This document shows positions 1 to 7,783 of a DNA stretch of 64,000 bases, in pieces. A program made the translations under genes and the position numbers. This DNA is from Oscillospiraceae bacterium (lineage in GTDB: Bacteria; Bacillota; Clostridia; Oscillospirales; Ruminococcaceae): assembly GCA_017847885.1 (NCBI GenBank), contig JAGAUA010000064.1, forward strand, positions 1-64,000, read 5' to 3'. Below the pieces are notes generated by a model. That model saw nothing but the letters and a program-made list of their open reading frames with translations, did not search any database and was not told the origin of the DNA. How positions within the stretch are numbered: the stretch's first letter is position 1; the number at the start of each line of letters is the position of its first letter.

Positions 1-1
1 C

Positions 2-1570
2 AGACTTCTCTGCGGCGACGTGGGCTTCGGCAAGACCGAGGTCGCATTCCGCGCGGCGTTCAAGTGCATGGAGGACAGCAAGCAGTGCGCGATACTTGCG
101 CCCACAACGGTACTTGCGTGGCAGCACTACCAGACCGCCTTGAAGCGGTTTGAGCATTTTCCCATGAAGGTGGAGCTGCTTTCGCGCTTCCGCTCCAAAA
201 AGGAGCAGGAGGAGATACTCCGCCAGCTTAAACGAGGCGAGATAGACATGATAATCGGCACTCACCGTCTTGTGCAGAAGGACGTTAAATTCCTGAACTT
301 AGGTCTTGTCATAATCGACGAGGAGCAGCGCTTCGGCGTTGCACATAAGGAGCGCTTCAAGGAAGCCTTTGCAGGTGTGGACGTGCTGACCCTTTCGGCA
401 ACGCCCATACCCCGTACCCTTAACATGGCTATGAGCGGTATCCGTGACATGAGCGTTATCGAAGAGCCGCCTGTCGACAGACACCCCGTACAGACCTACG
501 TTATCGAGCATAACGACGGCGTGATAATCCAAGCGATATCAAAGGAGCTTCGCCGCGGCGGTCAGGTATACTATATCCATAACCGCATTGACAGCATCGA
601 CCTTTGCGCCGCAAAATTGGCTGAAAAGCTTCCCGACGCGCGCATAGGCGTTGCCCACGGTCAGATTACCGAGGAGCAGCTTTCGGAAATATGGCGGCAG
701 CTTATTGAGCATGAGATAGACATTCTTGTGTGTACCACCCTTATCGAAACGGGTGTGGACGTCCCCAACGTGAACACCCTTATCATCGAGGACGCCGACA
801 GGCTCGGTCTTTCACAGCTTTATCAGCTCCGCGGCAGAGTGGGACGCTCCAACCGCCGCGCCTTTGCGTATTTCACATTCAGACGGGGCAAGGCTCTTAC
901 CGAGATAGCTTCACGCCGCCTTGACGCGATACGTGAGTTCACCCAGTTCGGCAGTGGCTTCCGCATTGCCCTCCGCGACCTTGAAATTCGGGGAGCAGGT
1001 TCGATTTTGGGCGGAAAGCAGCACGGTCACATGGAAGCCGTGGGATACGATATGTACCTCCAGCTACTTAATGAAGCGATTGCCGAGGAAAAGGGCGAAA
1101 TGCCGCCTCCCAAGCCCGAGGACTGCCTTGTGGATATTCAGATAGAAGCGCATATCCCCGACAGCTACATTGAAAGCCTTGCAGGCAGGCTTGACGTATA
1201 CCGCAAGATTGCCGCTCTGCGCACCGACGAGGACAGCATTGACCTTCTTGACGAGCTTATCGACCGCTACGGCGACCCTCCCAAGGCGATACAGGGACTT
1301 ATCAGCGTTGCTCTCATACGCAACATGGCAAGCGAGCTTACCATAACCGAAATATCCCAGAAAAACGGCATAATGTTTTTCTACCTCAAATCCGCGGAGA
1401 TAGGGCAGATTCAGGCGCTTACCGCCGCCTTCAAGGGCAGGGTAACGGTCAACGGCGGCGAAAAGTCGTATATTGCGGTAAAGATGAAAGGTGAAAAACC
1501 GCTTGACCTTATGAAGCAGGTTATTGACATTTTACGTGAAAAATGTACAAAAAATGAAGTAAAAATGTAA
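2..1570 (+). CDS. mfd: Transcription-repair coupling factor Mfd, C-terminal part
   Basis: Mfd removes RNA polymerase stalled at DNA damage and recruits the UvrABC repair system. The reading frame is open from base 2, so the gene starts before the window; about 520 of the roughly 1,150 residues usual for the family are present. The visible part begins inside Walker A (GDVGFGKTE) and continues with the DEEQ box, the SATPIPRTL motif, the helicase C-terminal half with GRVGRS, and the family-specific C-terminal TRCF (D7) domain (VYRKIA region, near residue 400). The stop TAA is at 1568-1570. Identity is secure; only the 5' end is missing. Confidence 0.97.
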   Translation, partial: RLLCGDVGFGKTEVAFRAAFKCMEDSKQCAILAPTTVLAWQHYQTALKRFEHFPMKVELLSRFRSKKEQEEILRQLKRGEIDMIIGTHRLVQKDVKFLNLGLVIIDEEQRFGVAHKERFKEAFAGVDVLTLSATPIPRTLNMAMSGIRDMSVIEEPPVDRHPVQTYVIEHNDGVIIQAISKELRRGGQVYYIHNRIDSIDLCAAKLAEKLPDARIGVAHGQITEEQLSEIWRQLIEHEIDILVCTTLIETGVDVPNVNTLIIEDADRLGLSQLYQLRGRVGRSNRRAFAYFTFRRGKALTEIASRRLDAIREFTQFGSGFRIALRDLEIRGAGSILGGKQHGHMEAVGYDMYLQLLNEAIAEEKGEMPPPKPEDCLVDIQIEAHIPDSYIESLAGRLDVYRKIAALRTDEDSIDLLDELIDRYGDPPKAIQGLISVALIRNMASELTITEISQKNGIMFFYLKSAEIGQIQALTAAFKGRVTVNGGEKSYIAVKMKGEKPLDLMKQVIDILREKCTKNEVKM

Positions 1571-1618
1571 TTTTGTTGTAATAATTTTGTGCAAATTCCT
1601 TATTTTTGGTGTAAATTG

Positions 1619-1647
1619 TTGAAAAAAGTCGAAAAAGGTATTATAAT
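1619..1647 (+). promoter_or_regulatory. Promoter for the aquaporin-like gene
   Basis: TTGAAA at 1619-1624 and TATAAT at 1642-1647 are separated by 17 bases, a good vegetative sigma-A arrangement about 35 bases upstream of the 1683 start. The gene has its own ribosome site (GGGAGG) before ATG. Confidence 0.6.
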
Positions 1648-1682
1648 GTTTGTTACATTATTACTAATCGGGAGGATTCGAC

Positions 1683-2417
1683 ATGAACTATTTATCGGAA
1701 TTTGCAGGCAGTTTTATCTTTCTTTTGGGCGGATATGCTTATATGAGCAATATCTCTTTGAAAAAAACCTTGGTATCAAAGCTTAACTATATCGAGCTTG
1801 TTGTTGCATGGAGTCTTGCCGTAGGTTTCGGTCTTGCGGTAGCGGCTATCATGGGAGGACCTGCTTACCTTAACCCCGGCGTTGTAATCGGAAGCGTTAT
1901 CTGGAACGGTCTGTCTATCGCGGAAGCGGCAATGTATCTGCTTATGGAATTCCTTGCGGCAGGCGCGGCGATAATAGTGTGCATAATCTTTTTCTACGAC
2001 TCGCTCAAGGCGTCGGGAGATATGCCAAAAAGAGGTATTTATTCGGCATACCCCGTTGAAAGAAATATACCCCTCAACTTTGTTCAGGAGGTTCTTGCGA
2101 CCTTCGTGTTCCTGTTCCTGGTGTTTATCAGCATTGCAGGCATAACCGCAACAACTGCCGACAATCAGTCCCTTGTTATCGGCGCGGTAGGCTTCGGCGC
2201 AGTTGCGCTGCTGTCCCTTACCCTTAACAGCACGGGCTTCAGCATGAACGCCATGCGTTCCGTTTTCAGCAGCATTTGGTTTGCTATCCTGCCTATCCCC
2301 GGCAAAAACGGCGAAAAGGTCGACTGGAGCTATCAGCTTATCGTAAACCTCTGCGGCTCGACTCTTGGTGCAGTTCTTGCGGTAATTGCAACATCTCTTA
2401 TCAAGGCAAGGCTGTAA
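1683..2417 (+). CDS. MIP/aquaporin-family membrane channel, atypical
   Basis: The 244-residue protein has about six hydrophobic segments in the aquaporin/glycerol-facilitator layout, including the two half-helix loops. The first signature is LNPGV (residues about 61-65) instead of NPA, and the second is SMNAMRS instead of SMNPARS, so both asparagines are kept while the Pro-Ala pairs are altered. The family moves water or small neutral solutes across the cytoplasmic membrane; selectivity cannot be told here. ATG at 1683 follows GGGAGG at the usual distance. It is transcribed from its own promoter and followed by a structured repeat, so it is probably monocistronic or weakly coupled to the HAD gene. 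Confidence 0.8.
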   Translation: MNYLSEFAGSFIFLLGGYAYMSNISLKKTLVSKLNYIELVVAWSLAVGFGLAVAAIMGGPAYLNPGVVIGSVIWNGLSIAEAAMYLLMEFLAAGAAIIVCIIFFYDSLKASGDMPKRGIYSAYPVERNIPLNFVQEVLATFVFLFLVFISIAGITATTADNQSLVIGAVGFGAVALLSLTLNSTGFSMNAMRSVFSSIWFAILPIPGKNGEKVDWSYQLIVNLCGSTLGAVLAVIATSLIKARL

Positions 2418-2481
2418 TACGGCTTGCCCTGCGGTGCCAGCTTAAACTATTCGGGTGTTGGCACATTTAATTTGGAGTAAA

Positions 2482-2608
2482 GTTTGAAAATAAATTTTCA
2501 AACCCGAGTTTTGTTTTCCTTGCTGCCGCAAGAAATTTGCTTAGCTGACTTTGTCAGTTTCAAACCACAAAACATCGGAAAGGAGTGCATTTTCCCTTCG
2601 GGAAAATG
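2482..2608 (+). repeat. Four-hairpin intergenic element, copy 1
   Basis: Order: H1, a perfect 10-bp inverted repeat (2482-2491/2494-2503); an outer stem CCGA-GTTTTGT (2504-2514) pairing with ACAAAAC-a-TCGG (2567-2578); inside it H2 (CTTGC/GCAAG, loop TGCC, 2519-2532) and H3 (CTGAC/GTCAG, loop TTT, 2545-2557); then H4 (CATTTTCCC/GGGAAAATG, loop TTC, 2588-2608). Copies occur at 4488-4616 (+) and 15228-15360 (-). H2 and H3 stems differ between copies while pairing is kept. It lies in the sense direction between two genes and touches the start of the HAD gene. Confidence 0.8.
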
Positions 2609-3274
2609 GTAATAATTTTGGAAAATTTTGATGTAATACTTTTTGACCTTGACGGAACTGTTATCGACTCCGAGGAGGGCATCACAAAATGCGTCCGCTA
2701 TACCCTTGAAAAATTCGGCATTACGGAAAACAGCCGCGAAAGGCTGATACGCTTTATCGGACCGTCGCTGATATATTCCTTTACGGAGTTTTACGGCTTC
2801 GACAAGGCGCAGGCGGAAGCCGCAGTCGCAGTATACCGCGAAAGATATTCGGTGACGGGAATTATGGAGTGCAGGGTCATCGACGGCATTCCCGAGGCGC
2901 TTAAGCTGCTTTCGGAGTCGGGAAAACGGATAGGTCTTGCAACCTCAAAGCCCGAGGTGTATGCGGAAAAGATACTGAAAGCCTTTGAAATCGAGAAGTA
3001 TTTCGATGTCATAACAGGTGCGGAGCTTGACGGCAGCCGCATTGACAAGGCGGACGTTATCGAGGAATGTCTGCGGCGCATGGGCTATCCCGACAGAAAA
3101 AGCGTGCTGATGGTCGGTGACAGAAAGCACGATATTGAAGGGGCAAAGCTTTGCGGCGTATGTTCCGCCGGTATACCCTATAATTTCACGGAGCCAGGCG
3201 AGTTTGAAGCTGCCGGGGCGGAGTATATTTTTGACAGTCCCGTTTCTCTTGCACGCGCTGTTTTGCGGCTTTGA
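2606..3274 (+). CDS. HAD-superfamily hydrolase, phosphoglycolate phosphatase-like
   Basis: About 222 residues with the HAD signature motifs in order: FDLDGTVIDS (nucleophile and acid Asp), ATSKP (motif II), the conserved lysine region, and GDRKHDIEGA (motif IV). The alpha-helical cap follows motif I, as in Gph-type phosphatases that hydrolyse small phosphate esters in the cytoplasm. The start is uncertain: ATG 2606 lies in the 3' arm of hairpin H4, TTG 2618 lies just after it, and GTG 2585 overlaps the only Shine-Dalgarno-like sequence (AAAGGAG, 2579-2585). TTG 2618 would be about 11 bases from that site if the hairpin is folded. Confidence 0.88.
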   Translation: MVIILENFDVILFDLDGTVIDSEEGITKCVRYTLEKFGITENSRERLIRFIGPSLIYSFTEFYGFDKAQAEAAVAVYRERYSVTGIMECRVIDGIPEALKLLSESGKRIGLATSKPEVYAEKILKAFEIEKYFDVITGAELDGSRIDKADVIEECLRRMGYPDRKSVLMVGDRKHDIEGAKLCGVCSAGIPYNFTEPGEFEAAGAEYIFDSPVSLARAVLRL

Positions 3275-3365
3275 AGCAGCCCGTAAAAGGAATATTCCGC
3301 TGTACAATAATCCGCCGCGGATTATGTGCAGGTTGACAAAAAAATTGTATGTATCGGATAATGCC

Positions 3366-3394
3366 TTGACATAATTCCACGAATGTTGTATTAT
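3366..3394 (+). promoter_or_regulatory. Promoter upstream of the PocR-chemotaxis gene
   Basis: TTGACA (3366-3371), 17-base spacer, TATTAT (3389-3394). A second TTGACA lies slightly upstream near 3333. The leader holds a short hairpin (GGCTG/CAGCC, about 3420-3435) before ATG 3479; no riboswitch class was recognised. Confidence 0.6.
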
Positions 3395-3478
3395 TATAAA
3401 TGAAAAATAGTTTGTTTTTGGCTGCTCAAACAGCCATTTTATACCAAATTCTATATTGTAAAGAAACGGGGCTTCATT

Positions 3479-4486
3479 ATGGTTGACGTAAAACTTACTG
3501 ATTTGATCGACGTTAAAACTCTTCAGGAAATTCAGGACGGGTTTGCCGCTCTTACGGGTATGGCTGCGCTGACGACAGACGCAGACGGCAACGCTGTAAC
3601 AAACGGAAGCAATTTCACGGATTTTTGTATGAAATATACAAGACAGTCACGCTTGGGCTGCTCAAGATGCGAGCAGTGCGACAAATCCGGCGGCGAGGAG
3701 ACTATGCGCACCGGTAGGGCGGCTGCGTATTTCTGCCATGCAGGTCTTGTTGACTTTGCTGCACCTATTATGCTTAACGGACAGTTTATCGGCTCGTTTA
3801 TCGGCGGTCAGGTTCTGCCCGAAGCTCCCGATGAGGACAAATTCCGCCAGATCGCGGAGGAGCTTTCCATTGACCCCGACGCATACGTTGCGGCGCTCAG
3901 AAAGGTAAAGATCGTTGAAAAAAGACAGATCGACGCTGCTGCGGATTTCCTGCGCATAATCGCAAAGGTGCTTTCTGAAACTGCGTACAGCAACTACCTT
4001 GCAAGCCAGTCCAATGCAGGACTTACATTGAGAAACCGCAATATGATAAGCAAGATCGCCGAGTCCGAGGCTGCGTTAAGCCGCAGCACAAAGCGTATCA
4101 ATACTCTTGAACAGGCTTTCGACGATGTAAGCCGTGTTGCGGCAGAGTCTGCAAAGGAAGTCGCTTCAACTACCGATACCGTAAAGGTTATCCAGGATAT
4201 TGCCATGAACACCAAGATCCTCGGCTTTAACGCTTCCATCGAGGCTTCAAGAGCCAAGGAAAGCGGAAAGGGCTTCGGCGTTATCGCGCAGGAGGTAAGA
4301 AACCTTGCAGAGACCAGCAAGATATCCGCAGACAAGATAGAGTCGGCAATGCAGCATATCGGCGGATACTCCAAGGAAATGACCGAGCATATCGGACAGA
4401 CCAGAGAGGCTGTTAAGGAATGTCTCGAAAACCTCAAGGAATTTGCAAATATCCTTGAAGAGCTTAAATCAATGTCCGAGGAATAA
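3479..4486 (+). CDS. Soluble PocR-domain methyl-accepting chemotaxis-like protein
   Basis: 335 residues, no signal peptide and no membrane segment. Residues about 10-170 form a PocR ligand-sensing domain, a cytoplasmic sensor known for small organic ligands and rich here in cysteines (CSRCEQC). Residues about 195-330 are a coiled-coil MCP signalling domain with the hairpin-tip motif NASIEASRAKESGKGFGVIA and EVRNLAE, the site that docks CheA and CheW. The whole protein is short for a chemoreceptor and is probably a cytosolic receptor or a signalling adaptor. The next gene encodes a YjfB-like motility protein, which supports a motility role. The stop codon is followed one base later by repeat copy 2. 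Confidence 0.9.
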   Translation: MVDVKLTDLIDVKTLQEIQDGFAALTGMAALTTDADGNAVTNGSNFTDFCMKYTRQSRLGCSRCEQCDKSGGEETMRTGRAAAYFCHAGLVDFAAPIMLNGQFIGSFIGGQVLPEAPDEDKFRQIAEELSIDPDAYVAALRKVKIVEKRQIDAAADFLRIIAKVLSETAYSNYLASQSNAGLTLRNRNMISKIAESEAALSRSTKRINTLEQAFDDVSRVAAESAKEVASTTDTVKVIQDIAMNTKILGFNASIEASRAKESGKGFGVIAQEVRNLAETSKISADKIESAMQHIGGYSKEMTEHIGQTREAVKECLENLKEFANILEELKSMSEE

Positions 4487-4487
4487 A

Positions 4488-4616
4488 GTTTGAAAATAAA
4501 TTTTCAAACCCGAGTTTTGTTTTTCAAGCTGACGCTTGAAATTTTGTGCAGCCGACTACGTCGGGCTTAAAGCCACAAAACATCGGAAAGTAGTGCATTT
4601 TCCCTTCGGGAAAATG
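4488..4616 (+). repeat. Four-hairpin intergenic element, copy 2
   Basis: Same order as copy 1: H1 4488-4497/4500-4509; outer stem CCGA-GTTTTGT (4510-4520) with ACAAAAC-a-TCGG (4575-4586); H2 TTTCAAGC/GCTTGAAA with loop TGAC (4522-4541); H3 CCGAC/GTCGG with loop TAC (4552-4564); H4 4596-4616, identical to copy 1. Compared with copy 1, H3 changes a T-A pair to C-G and H2 is rewritten on both arms. Confidence 0.8.
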
Positions 4617-4680
4617 GTCATAATTATGATACCGATCTTTTAAGATCAGTATAAATAAGCTGTGCAAAGGAGGATCACAT

Positions 4681-4875
4681 ATGGATCTGGCTAACTCGAT
4701 CGCTCAGATGTCTATGACAATGAGTACCGCAAAGCTTCAGCAGAGCGTGGAAACTTCCATGATGAAGAAGGCTATGGACACAAGTGCAGATATGATAAAG
4801 GGCATAATGGAAATGGCCGATTCAGTGCCTAAGTTCAGCGGAGAGGTCGGAAGTATGCTTGACGTAAGAGCATGA
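4681..4875 (+). CDS. YjfB-family putative motility protein
   Basis: A 64-residue protein with the pattern of the YjfB family: N-terminal hydrophobic-polar helix ending in a Met/Gln-rich stretch (MSMTMSTAKLQQSV), then KKAMDTSADMIKGIMEM. Members are small proteins linked with motility genes; the molecular role is not known. ATG 4681 follows AAAGGAGG at about 7 bases. It sits directly after the chemotaxis-like gene, separated by repeat copy 2, and ends before a strong terminator. Confidence 0.8.
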   Translation: MDLANSIAQMSMTMSTAKLQQSVETSMMKKAMDTSADMIKGIMEMADSVPKFSGEVGSMLDVRA

Positions 4876-4891
4876 CCGATACAAAATATTT

Positions 4892-4925
4892 GAGAGTACC
4901 GTGTAAAAACGGTACTCTCTTTTTT
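4892..4925 (+). terminator. Intrinsic terminator after the YjfB-like gene
   Basis: GAGAGTACCGT (4892-4902) pairs with ACGGTACTCTC (4909-4919), six-base loop, followed by TTTTTT. It lies only two bases before the stop of the convergent gene. Confidence 0.85.
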
Positions 4926-4927
4926 GC

Positions 4928-6064
4928 TTATTCGGGAAGAATTCCTTTATCGCGGGCAGCGCAGAGCAGCTTCAGCATATAGCTGTGAAGGCTTTCGGAG
5001 CCGTCCGCCATGACTGACATACGTTTTTCAACCTGCCCGAAGTGTATGCCGTGTTCCTGCCATGAAAGCCCGTCCCTGCTCAGATTGAGCAAAAGGGGCT
5101 GGATACGGTCCATAACGTGGGCAAATCGCGCTTCGGGAGTCTCGCGCTCCTCAAATTCGCGCCACAAGCCGATGTATTCCTCCGCCTGCTCGGCAGGGAG
5201 CAGCCCGAACAGCCTTTTTGCCGCCGCATTTTCGCGCTCCGCCTTTGTGGAGTTACCTGCCGCGTCATAGCAGTAGGTGTCTCCTGCGTCGATTTCCACA
5301 ATGTCATGCACCAGCACCATCTTCATGGTTTTCGGCACGTCTATCGGCTCGTTGGAATACTCTGCCAGCACCGTCGTAAACAAAGCCAGCGAAAAGCTAT
5401 GCTCCGCGTCGTTTTCGCGTCTGGGGTACGGCTTTGTAATATTGGAATTCTCGGGCATGGGCGGCAGGTCGTCCGTTCTCGTGTAGGTCTGCCTGTAAAT
5501 ATTTTTCAGCTTGTCGGCTTCCATGAGGAAAGCAAGCTGACTTTCAAGACGCTGCATATCCGCGTTTTTCGCTTTCGGGACACGGCTTTTCTCAACCTTT
5601 AAAATGGGGTAGCCGTCCTCGTACGGCTTAACGATGTAGGGGTGGGCGTCCGCAAAGGCAAAAATTTTCTCGCCCAAGCCGTCCCGTTCAAGCTCGGCGC
5701 ACAGCTCCTCAAGGGGCTTTTTGTACATCGTGGGGCATATCGAGGCTATCGAGATGACTCGCGAGCCTCCCAGCGACATGATGCGGTAGGGCCATATGCG
5801 GCAGTCAAAGGGCTTTTCGTCACCAAGCCTGCACCCCGTCTTGCTGTCCAGCATGGGACAGTAGTAAAGCCCGTCCTCCGCCTCGCTCATGCGGAATATC
5901 CAGCCGTCGCCCTTGCGCACAAAGCTTGCGTCGGGAAAACGCTCCGCCGTTTTGGCTTTCAGCTCATCGTCCAGCACGGGGGTCTCCCAAAGGTCGTATT
6001 TATCGAAAATGCAGCAGATCTTACAGCTTGCGCAGTCGCTGCCGCTGAGTATATTTTTCAGCAT
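4928..6064 (-). CDS. Cysteine-cluster (YkgJ-like) and HD-phosphohydrolase fusion protein
   Basis: 378 residues in two parts. The N-terminal ~170 residues carry a CxxCxxCC cluster (CASCKICC, residues 12-19), then CPML..GC and FDCRIWPYR, the layout of YkgJ-like metal-binding proteins. The C-terminal ~190 residues form an HD domain close to the HDDC2/YfbR 5'-deoxynucleotidases, with an N-terminal metal His in NDAEHSFSLALF, the HD doublet in LVHDIVEIDAGDT, and a late Asp in HVMDRIQPLLLN. The HD half probably dephosphorylates nucleoside monophosphates or a related substrate; the cysteine half may bind iron or zinc. The combination in one chain is unusual. Start ATG 6064 follows a GGAGGG site. Confidence 0.8.
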   Translation of the reverse strand: MLKNILSGSDCASCKICCIFDKYDLWETPVLDDELKAKTAERFPDASFVRKGDGWIFRMSEAEDGLYYCPMLDSKTGCRLGDEKPFDCRIWPYRIMSLGGSRVISIASICPTMYKKPLEELCAELERDGLGEKIFAFADAHPYIVKPYEDGYPILKVEKSRVPKAKNADMQRLESQLAFLMEADKLKNIYRQTYTRTDDLPPMPENSNITKPYPRRENDAEHSFSLALFTTVLAEYSNEPIDVPKTMKMVLVHDIVEIDAGDTYCYDAAGNSTKAERENAAAKRLFGLLPAEQAEEYIGLWREFEERETPEARFAHVMDRIQPLLLNLSRDGLSWQEHGIHFGQVEKRMSVMADGSESLHSYMLKLLCAARDKGILPE

Positions 6065-6524
6065 TTTATGCTTTCCCTCCGATCAAAATGCGAATTTATC
6101 CGATACACATAATTATATCATTTGCACCGCAATAAGTCAATCGCAGGAAAAAAAGCTATACTATTACATATGTTTTTTTGCTGCAATGCCACCTTTTATT
6201 TGCATATTTGGGGAAAATATCCTAATTTAAAAATAGACAAAAAATATGATAAGCTAACCTAAACGGTTGTACAAAATGCCGAAATAAAGAGACGAAAATG
6301 TTAACTTGTGCAGGAAAATTGTCTACTAATGTTGATTATTATACCAAAAATGGATAAGTGTTACATTTTGCCTGCCGACGCAAAAAACGATTTAGCGGAA
6401 TTGCATAAAAAGCAAAGGCAAAATTTAGGTTAATTCAATGAAAAATGGGATTAACTGTTATTCGGGTTATAATGATTTTACATTGTTTTGTGCAAAATAG
6501 ACAAATTTGCACCGCATGAAAAGC
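6065..6524. other. Intergenic stretch, nothing recognised
   Basis: About 460 bases of AT-rich sequence between the divergent genes at 6064 and 6638. It must hold the promoter of the minus-strand gene, but I see no riboswitch consensus, no credible small gene and no strong repeat before the promoter at 6525. Confidence 0.5.
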
Positions 6525-6553
6525 TTGACAAACAGCAACTATGATATTATAAT
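6525..6553 (+). promoter_or_regulatory. Consensus promoter for the 3D-domain protein gene
   Basis: Perfect TTGACA (6525-6530), 17-base spacer and perfect TATAAT (6548-6553). The leader to the start at 6638 is about 78 bases. Confidence 0.75.
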
Positions 6554-6637
6554 TGCTAACAGTTGCTAAATGGTTACGAAAAGTATGTCCGAAAGGAAAT
6601 TTTGTAACCGATGTGTAACCTTTTGAAAGGAGTCTTT

Positions 6638-7633
6638 ATGAGTAATAACTGCAAATTGAAGAACCGCGCTCTCGGCGCTGCTGCAAATTGTAAAAAAATC
6701 CTAAAGGACTTGAAAATCAGAAAGTATCTTGTTTCTGTCGGCGCGCTTTGTGTCGCTTTGACAGGCGCTGTAATAATTTCGGCAGACAGAAGCGACGAGG
6801 CTGCTCTGACAGCTTCTCTCGTAAATGAAAACGTAAGCGTTTCCTATGCGTTGAGGTCGCCTATTCCCCCGAAGAAATATGATGTAAAAATAGACGTTGA
6901 CGGAAAAACTCTGGGCGTTAAGTGTGCAGGTACGGTTGCCGACGCTCTCAAAGCGGCAGACGTTGACGTTTTTGACGACGATCTTATAAATATCGGCTTT
7001 AACGAGCCGCTGAACAACGAAACACGCATTGTCATCAACCGCGTTGACATCGTTGAAGAGGTCAAGGTAAAGACTATTGATTATGCAACCAAGTACCGCG
7101 AGGACGACGGCTTTATGGTCGGCTACACCGAGACCGTTGTAGACGGCGAAGAGGGCGAAGTTGAGACGACTCTCCGACACGTTTATATTGACGGCGAGCT
7201 TGTTTCCTCCGACGTTATCGACGAGGACATTACCGCGCCCGTGGACGAGGTCATTGTAGTTGGTACCTGCGAGCCTAAGTCGACTATTCAGCCTCCCGAC
7301 GACCTTGCGCTGGACGCTGACGGCGTTCCCCTTGAGTATTCGGGTACTGTAACGGGCAAGGCTACCGCTTATACCGCAAAGCCCGGCGCTCTCACAGCAA
7401 GCGGCAGGGAAGCCCGTGTAGGACACGTTGCCGTTGACCCCGACCTTATTCCTTACGGCACAGAGCTTTACATTGCTTCAAACGACGGCTCAAAGGACTA
7501 CGGCTATGCAATTGCCGCAGATACGGGCGGAGCAATGCTCAGCGGCAGGGTTCTGGTCGACCTTTATATGGATACCTACGACGAATGCTGCCAGTGGGGT
7601 CTTAGAGATGTAACGATTTATATTCTTGGCTGA
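6638..7633 (+). CDS. Secreted G5 and 3D domain cell-wall protein (YabE-like)
   Basis: 331 residues from ATG 6638, which has AAAGGAG at the right distance; an ATG further upstream (6611) lacks such a site. A basic N terminus with one hydrophobic segment (about residues 29-46) anchors or exports the protein. A ubiquitin-like DUF348 segment follows, then a G5 domain (TIDYATKYREDDGFMVGYTE) and a C-terminal 3D domain with AVDPDLIPYGTELYI and the three-Asp signature ending DTGGAM...DLYMDT. 3D domains are related to lytic transglycosylases, so a role in peptidoglycan remodelling is likely. It ends before a terminator. Confidence 0.88.
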   Translation: MSNNCKLKNRALGAAANCKKILKDLKIRKYLVSVGALCVALTGAVIISADRSDEAALTASLVNENVSVSYALRSPIPPKKYDVKIDVDGKTLGVKCAGTVADALKAADVDVFDDDLINIGFNEPLNNETRIVINRVDIVEEVKVKTIDYATKYREDDGFMVGYTETVVDGEEGEVETTLRHVYIDGELVSSDVIDEDITAPVDEVIVVGTCEPKSTIQPPDDLALDADGVPLEYSGTVTGKATAYTAKPGALTASGREARVGHVAVDPDLIPYGTELYIASNDGSKDYGYAIAADTGGAMLSGRVLVDLYMDTYDECCQWGLRDVTIYILG

Positions 7634-7649
7634 CATTTTATTTAAAATA

Positions 7650-7687
7650 CCGCCGTCTGTGTGTATGCGCAGGCGGCGGATTTTTTT
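7650..7687 (+). terminator. Intrinsic terminator
   Basis: CCGCCGTCTG (7650-7659) pairs with CGCAGGCGG-type arm ending at 7679 (one G-T pair), followed by seven T. Confidence 0.85.
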
Positions 7688-7721
7688 CACAAATAATTAA
7701 TCAAAATGTCTGTATTTGCCC

Positions 7722-7750
7722 TTGAAAAATCACGGAGATTGGTATATAAT
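7722..7750 (+). promoter_or_regulatory. Promoter for the PP2C phosphatase gene
   Basis: TTGAAA (7722-7727), 17-base spacer, TATAAT (7745-7750); start codon at 7784. Confidence 0.65.
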
Positions 7751-7783
7751 ATACAATATGTTATTTCTAAAGGGGTGACAAGG

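Noticed and set aside
2585-2605. GTG 2585 as the HAD gene start
   Set aside because: It overlaps the AAAGGAG sequence itself, so no spacing would remain.
5642-6112. Plus-strand open frame opposite the cysteine-cluster/HD gene
   Set aside because: It has no family pattern or ribosome site and is the shadow of the clear minus-strand gene.
6065-6637. Possible ydaO (c-di-AMP) riboswitch before the 3D-domain protein
   Set aside because: The leader after the promoter at 6525 is too short and shows none of the conserved sequence blocks.
7706-7783. Longer N terminus for the PP2C phosphatase
   Set aside because: It would run through a good promoter and lacks a ribosome site; GTG 7784 has one and begins at the conserved domain.
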